Shown here: positions 5,706-9,491 of the stretch, one piece after another
Position numbering within the stretch: the first letter of the stretch is position 1
Layout of the letters: each line of letters begins with the position of its first letter
Origin: Oscillospiraceae bacterium
GTDB taxonomy: Bacteria > Bacillota_A > Clostridia > Oscillospirales > Oscillospiraceae
Length of the DNA stretch: 9,491 nucleotides
Assembly (NCBI GenBank): GCA_017455225.1
Contig: JAFTBL010000010.1
Coordinates: forward strand, 1 to 9,491
Direction: 5' to 3'
Made by a program: the position numbers and the translations under genes
The notes under the pieces: model-generated
What the model was told of the DNA's origin: nothing
The model's database searches: none
Seen by the model: only the letters and a program-made list of their open reading frames with translations

Positions 5706-6802
5706 AAAACAGCTTTGGCCAAAGCGTGATCGTCACGCTGTTCGGAGAAAGCCACGGCGCCGCCATTGGCGCGGTGGTGGACGGGCTGGCGCCCGGCATC
5801 CCCGTGGACGAGGCGTTTATCACCCGTCAGCTGACGCTGCGCCGTCCCGCCGGAGCCACCGGCACAGCCCGCCGGGAGGCGGATCGGTTCACCATTCTCA
5901 GCGGCGTGTACCGGGGCAAAACCACCGGCACGCCCCTTTGCATCACCATTCCCAACGAGGACGTGCACAGCGGCGACTACGACGCGCTGGCCGTCCTGCC
6001 CCGACCCGGACACGCCGACTATGCCGCCGCGTGCAAATACCACGGCTGGCAGGATCACCGGGGCGGCGGCCATTTCAGCGGTCGGCTGACTGCGGCGCTG
6101 ACAGCCGTGGGCGCCGTGGCCATCGGCGCACTGCGGGACAAGGGGATCGTGATCGGCACCCACGTGCTGCGCTGCGGCGGCGTCAGCGACCGCAGCTTTG
6201 ATCCGGAGCGTCTTTCCGAAGATCTTGCCGCCTTGAACGCCATGCCCTTCGCCGTGCTGGACGAGGCGGCGGGCGAGGGCATGCGCCGCCGGATCGAGCA
6301 GGCCGCCGCCAAGGGCGACAGTGTGGGCGGCGTGCTGGAGACCGCCGTGCTGGGGCTGCCCGCCGGCGTGGGCGAGCCGTGGTTTGACGCGGTGGAGAGC
6401 GTGCTCTCCCACGCGCTTTTCAGCATTCCCGCAGTCAAGGGCGTGGAATTCGGCGACGGCTTTGCCATGGCTGACGGCACCGGCAGCCGGTGCAACGACG
6501 CCTTTGCCGTAAAGGGCGGCGCCGTGACCACCCTGACCAACCACAACGGCGGCGTCAACGGCGGCGTCACCAACGGCATGCCTGTGGTGTTCCGCTGTGC
6601 CGTCAAGCCCACCCCCTCCATCTTCCGCAAGCAGCAGACGGTGGATCTGTCCACCCTGCAAAACACCGAGCTGGAGCTGAAGGGCCGCCACGATCCCGCC
6701 ATCGTACACCGGGCGCGGGTGGTGGCGGACAGTGTGACCGCGCTGGCGCTTTGCGATCTGCTGGCGCTGCGCTTCGGCACCGACTGGCTGGGGGCGACGT
6801 GA
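5702..6802 (+). CDS. aroC: Chorismate synthase
   Basis: The 366-residue enzyme eliminates phosphate from EPSP to give chorismate, using reduced FMN. It opens with FGQSVIVTLFGESHGAAIG, where His18 is the conserved catalytic-region histidine, followed by RRPAG and the second conserved histidine His104 in RPGHADYAA. The segment GWQDHRGGGHFSGRLTA (His124) replaces the RSSARET form of many enterobacterial enzymes, a form I associate with Firmicutes. The C-terminus has the family's GRHDPAIVHRARVVADSVTA. The ATG at 5702 is favoured by AGGGAGGAG (5688-5696) and the 4-bp ATGA overlap with aroB; the open frame upstream is out-of-frame aroB sequence. It is the last enzyme of the common pathway although third in the operon. 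A 1-bp overlap (TGATG) joins it to the aroE-aroK gene. Confidence 0.95.
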   Translation: MKNSFGQSVIVTLFGESHGAAIGAVVDGLAPGIPVDEAFITRQLTLRRPAGATGTARREADRFTILSGVYRGKTTGTPLCITIPNEDVHSGDYDALAVLPRPGHADYAAACKYHGWQDHRGGGHFSGRLTAALTAVGAVAIGALRDKGIVIGTHVLRCGGVSDRSFDPERLSEDLAALNAMPFAVLDEAAGEGMRRRIEQAAAKGDSVGGVLETAVLGLPAGVGEPWFDAVESVLSHALFSIPAVKGVEFGDGFAMADGTGSRCNDAFAVKGGAVTTLTNHNGGVNGGVTNGMPVVFRCAVKPTPSIFRKQQTVDLSTLQNTELELKGRHDPAIVHRARVVADSVTALALCDLLALRFGTDWLGAT

Positions 6803-8031
6803 TGGAATTCGGTCTCATCGCCAAAAGGCTGGGGCACAGCTTCTCCCCCGCCATCCACGCCATGATCGGCGGCTACGACTATCAACTGTGTGAGCTGACG
6901 GAGGATGAGCTGCCCGCCTTTCTCAAGGCGCGGCAGTTCCGGGGGCTCAACGTGACCATCCCCTACAAGGAAACGGTGATCCCCCTGCTGGACCATATCA
7001 GCGACGAGGCCCGGCAGATCGGCGCGGTGAACACCGTGGTCAACCGGGACGGAACGCTGTGGGGTTACAACACGGATCTGGGCGGCATGACGGCGCTGGC
7101 ACAGCACGCCGGCGTTTCCCTTGCGGGGAAAACGGTGCTGATCGCCGGCAGCGGCGGCACCTCCAAGACCGCCGCCGCCATGGCGCGGGCCATGGGCGCA
7201 TCGCAGGTGCTGCGGGCCGGCCGCCGGTCGCAGAGCGGCTGCGTTTCCTATGAGGAGGCCTACCGCTCCGGCGCGCAGCTCCTGATCAACACCACGCCCT
7301 GCGGCATGTTCCCCGACACGGAGAGCTGTGCCGTCGACCTTGACCGTCTGCCCCGGCTGGAGGGCGTGCTGGACGCCGTGTTCAATCCCCTGCGTACCGC
7401 GCTGGTGATCGGGGCGCAGGCCCGGGGCCTTGCCGCCGAGGGCGGGCTTTATATGCTGGTGGCGCAGGCAGTGCTGGCCTCGGCGCTGTTTACCGGGCGC
7501 GCATGCCCCGACGGAACGGTGGAGCGGATCTACCGCACGCTCTTGAGACAGAAGGAGAACATCGTGCTGACCGGCATGCCCGGCAGCGGTAAATCCACTG
7601 TGGGGCGGCTTTTGGCGCAGGAGCTGAAACGCCCCTTCTTCGATCTGGACGAGGTGATCGCCGCCGAGGCGGGATGCACCATCCCGGAGATCTTTGCCGC
7701 CGAGGGCGAGCCCGGCTTCCGGGCGCGGGAATCGGCGGCGGTGGCGGCGATGGCCGACCAGACCGGCGCGGTGATCGCCACCGGCGGCGGCTGCATCCTG
7801 CGGCAGGAGAACGTGGATCGCCTGCGGCGCAACGGGCGGCTCTACTTCCTCGACCGGCCGCCGGAGGAGCTTTTGCCCACCGGCGACCGCCCCCTGTCTG
7901 ACACCGCGGACAAGCTGAAGCAGCTTTACGCCCGGCGTCTTCCCCGCTACCGTCAGACCGCCGACCGCACGGTCGCCGTGGCAGGCGGTGCCGACTCCGT
8001 CGCCCGGCAGATCGCCGCAGACTATCGATAG
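6802..8031 (+). CDS. aroE-aroK: Fused shikimate dehydrogenase - shikimate kinase
   Basis: One 409-residue frame carries two consecutive pathway enzymes. Residues 1 to about 248 are AroE (3-dehydroshikimate to shikimate, NADPH): SFSP (13-16) and NVTIPYK with catalytic Lys56, GAVNT (74-78), GYNTD with Asp92, the GSGGT nucleotide loop (116-120), and a C-terminal GLYMLVAQAVLASALF helix. Residues 254-409 are AroK (ATP-dependent phosphorylation of shikimate): Walker A GMPGSGKST (258-266), shikimate-binding Asp283 and Arg307, GGG (328-330), and lid Arg363 in DRPLS. The kinase part, 156 residues, is slightly short, with a reduced lid. Both active sites look complete. The linker is only a few residues (about 249-253). 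The start at 6802 overlaps the aroC stop by 1 bp. An internal ribosome binding site and GTG at the junction may also allow a separate kinase. Confidence 0.92.
   Translation: MEFGLIAKRLGHSFSPAIHAMIGGYDYQLCELTEDELPAFLKARQFRGLNVTIPYKETVIPLLDHISDEARQIGAVNTVVNRDGTLWGYNTDLGGMTALAQHAGVSLAGKTVLIAGSGGTSKTAAAMARAMGASQVLRAGRRSQSGCVSYEEAYRSGAQLLINTTPCGMFPDTESCAVDLDRLPRLEGVLDAVFNPLRTALVIGAQARGLAAEGGLYMLVAQAVLASALFTGRACPDGTVERIYRTLLRQKENIVLTGMPGSGKSTVGRLLAQELKRPFFDLDEVIAAEAGCTIPEIFAAEGEPGFRARESAAVAAMADQTGAVIATGGGCILRQENVDRLRRNGRLYFLDRPPEELLPTGDRPLSDTADKLKQLYARRLPRYRQTADRTVAVAGGADSVARQIAADYR
7552..7566 (+). promoter_or_regulatory. Internal ribosome binding site and in-frame GTG at the aroE/aroK junction
   Basis: AAGGAG (7552-7557) is followed after six bases by GTG (7564-7566), in frame and encoding Val255, just before the kinase Walker A loop. 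Initiation here would give a kinase of 155 residues starting at the natural first beta strand. It may be active or be a relic of a once separate aroK gene. Confidence 0.45.
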
Positions 8032-8045
8032 TAAAGGAGCGCACC

Positions 8046-8483
8046 ATGAAATTTCTTGTGATCAACGGCCCCAACCTGAATATGCTGGGCATCCGGGAGC
8101 CGGAGGTATACGGCGCGCAGACCTATGAAACGCTGTGCCGCCGGGTCACGGAGCATGCCCGTGTCTTGGGCGCGGAGGTGGAGATTTACCAGTCCAACCA
8201 CGAGGGGGACCTGGTGGATCGCATTCAGGCGGCCTACGGCCGCTGCGACGGCATCATCATCAATCCCGCCGCCTATACCCACACCAGCGTGGCTCTGCTG
8301 GACGCGCTGAAGGCAGTGTCCATCCCGGCGGTGGAGGTACATCTGTCCCGGGTGGAGGAGCGGGAGGACTTCCGGCAGATCAGCTACGTGCGCCGGGCCT
8401 GCCTCGCCACCGTCACCGGCCGCGGCATCGACGGGTATCTGGAGGCCATGGATCTTTTGGCGGAGGCGGCGTCATGCAAGTGA
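8046..8483 (+). CDS. aroQ: Type II 3-dehydroquinate dehydratase
   Basis: The 145-residue protein dehydrates 3-dehydroquinate to 3-dehydroshikimate by the type II (dodecameric flavodoxin-like) mechanism, unrelated to the type I AroD enzyme. The sequence shows NGPNLNMLGIREPEVYG with catalytic Tyr22 and Arg17 on the flexible lid, QSNHEGDLVDRIQ (49-61), the substrate-binding NPAAYTHTSVAL (73-84, Asn73), and EVHLSR with catalytic His99, then EDFR. Length is typical of the family (140-150). AAAGGAG (8033-8039) lies six bases before the ATG. The 14-bp gap after the aroE-aroK stop is the only positive spacing in the operon. It overlaps aroA by 10 bp. The symbol aroQ here is the dehydratase, not the AroQ-type chorismate mutase domain of PheA. 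Confidence 0.95.
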   Translation: MKFLVINGPNLNMLGIREPEVYGAQTYETLCRRVTEHARVLGAEVEIYQSNHEGDLVDRIQAAYGRCDGIIINPAAYTHTSVALLDALKAVSIPAVEVHLSRVEEREDFRQISYVRRACLATVTGRGIDGYLEAMDLLAEAASCK

Positions 8484-9491
8484 CGATCTCTCCCTCCCGT
8501 CCCTGCGGCACCGTGGCGGCGCCTCCCTCCAAGAGCGACGCCCACCGGCTGCTTGTGTGCGCCGGGCTGGCCGGGGGCGAGAGCCGCGTGGACAACGTGG
8601 CGCCGTCAGAGGATCTGCTGGCCACCATGGACTGTCTGCGCGCGCTGGGCGCGCAGGTAACGTACGACGGGCGGAGCGCTCTCGTTCAGGGCGCCGATCC
8701 CCGCAGCGCCGGTGAGGCCGTGTACCCTTGCCGGGAATGCGGCAGCACGCTGCGCTTTTTCGTGCCGCTCGCCCTGCTGGGGCGCCATACGGCCCGTTTT
8801 ACCGGAAGCGAACGGCTTCTCTCCCGCCCCATGGGTGTGTACGAGTCGCTGTGCCGGGAGCGGGGGCTTACGTACGAAGCCGCGCCCAACGCCGTCACCG
8901 TGCGGGGGCCGCTGCGCGGCGGCACATTCACGGTGGACGGATCCCTCAGCAGTCAGTTCGTCAGCGGCCTGCTGTTCGCCCTGCCGCTGGCGCAGGAGAA
9001 CAGCGTGATCCGGCTTCTGCCGCCGGTGGAGAGCCTGCCCTATATCCGCATGACCCGCCGCACCCTCGCCCGCTTCGGCGTGGAAACGGCGATGGAGGAC
9101 GAGCGTACCATCCGCATCCCCGGTCGCCAGCGATACCGCCCCGGCCGCTTCACCGTGGAGGGCGACTGGTCCAACGCCGCCTTTTTCGGCGCGCTGGAGG
9201 GCGTGACGGTGACCGGGCTTGACGGTGAAAGTCTGCAGGGCGACAAGGTCTGGCAGACCTATTTCCCGGCGCTGCGGGGCGGCGCGCCCACGCTGGATCT
9301 GACGGACTGTCCGGATCTGGGCCCCGTCTGCATGGCACTGGCCGCCATGCACCACGGTGCGGTCTTCACCGGCACGCGGCGGCTGCGGCTTAAGGAGAGC
9401 GACCGGGGCAGCGCCATGGCGCAGGAGCTTGAAAAGTTTGGTATATCAGTATCTGTAAAGGAAAACTACCTTACAGTGTCCGGCACCCTTC
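8474..9491 (+). CDS. aroA: EPSP synthase, N-terminal 339 residues (cut by window edge)
   Basis: The frame opens at ATG 8474, inside the end of aroQ, with GGAGG (8462-8466) seven bases upstream, and runs off the window without a stop; the family is usually 400-430 residues. It transfers enolpyruvate from PEP to shikimate-3-phosphate. Motifs in order are PPSKSDAHR (Lys20, Ser21, Arg25), CRECGSTLRF (86-95), the LLSRPMG segment, DGSLSSQFVSGLLFALPL, YIRMT, VEGDWSNAAFF, LQGDK, CPDLGP with predicted catalytic Asp281, and KESDR (307-311). The PEP/glyphosate loop CRECGSTLR differs from the CGESGSTLR form I regard as usual in Firmicutes; sensitivity to glyphosate cannot be told from this. Codon use turns abruptly AT-rich near 9431-9478. 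Confidence 0.93.
   Translation, partial: MQVTISPSRPCGTVAAPPSKSDAHRLLVCAGLAGGESRVDNVAPSEDLLATMDCLRALGAQVTYDGRSALVQGADPRSAGEAVYPCRECGSTLRFFVPLALLGRHTARFTGSERLLSRPMGVYESLCRERGLTYEAAPNAVTVRGPLRGGTFTVDGSLSSQFVSGLLFALPLAQENSVIRLLPPVESLPYIRMTRRTLARFGVETAMEDERTIRIPGRQRYRPGRFTVEGDWSNAAFFGALEGVTVTGLDGESLQGDKVWQTYFPALRGGAPTLDLTDCPDLGPVCMALAAMHHGAVFTGTRRLRLKESDRGSAMAQELEKFGISVSVKENYLTVSGTL

Noticed and set aside
1..9491. CRISPR arrays, tRNAs, rRNAs, insertion sequences, phage or defence genes
   Set aside because: No direct-repeat arrays, tRNA-like cloverleaf, transposase motifs or terminal inverted repeats were seen. The coding content is ordinary metabolism.

Overview
The window is GC-rich DNA (the intergenic gaps are visibly more AT-rich) that most resembles a Gram-positive gut Clostridium-type genome, probably Oscillospirales/Ruminococcaceae. 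The reasons are a DUF4364 protein and a DUF3048 (YerB-type) lipoprotein, both typical of Firmicutes; strong GGAGG-type ribosome binding sites before nearly every gene; sigma-A-like promoters; and the clostridial style of the shikimate enzymes. The taxonomic placement is an inference from family resemblance, not from a search.

Layout. (1) Positions 1-1506, minus strand: a two-gene operon with a near-consensus promoter. It encodes an sn-glycerol-1-phosphate dehydrogenase (EgsA/AraM family) and, overlapping its end by 11 bp, the first 61 residues of a HAD-superfamily phosphatase cut off by the window edge. (2) Positions 1507-1642: a non-coding gap with inverted repeats, a 12-bp palindrome and short direct repeats. 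(3) Positions 1643-2167, minus strand: a DUF4364 winged-helix-like protein, divergent from (4) a DUF3048 lipoprotein at 2312-3394, plus strand; their promoters lie back to back in 2182-2276. (5) Positions 3395-3579: a leader with an AT-rich promoter-like patch and a strong intrinsic terminator hairpin that sits upstream of pheA. (6) Positions 3580-9491, plus strand: a compact aromatic amino acid operon, pheA, aroB, aroC, a fused aroE-aroK, aroQ and aroA (runs off the end). Neighbours overlap by 1-10 bp, or are 14 bp apart in one case.

How the genes work together. Together the six plus-strand genes cover every shikimate-pathway step from DAHP to chorismate (AroB, AroQ, AroE, AroK, AroA, AroC). 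PheA then takes chorismate through prephenate to phenylpyruvate. DAHP synthase and prephenate dehydrogenase (tyrA) are not in the window. The minus-strand operon makes glycerol-1-phosphate, the backbone enantiomer best known from archaeal lipids.

Most of the window is recognisable metabolism and I see no evidence of a novel defence or mobile system. The points most worth a second look are the AroE-AroK fusion with an internal ribosome binding site and GTG at the domain junction, the possible transcription attenuator ahead of pheA, non-consensus residues in PheA, and an abrupt AT-rich codon patch near the end of aroA.
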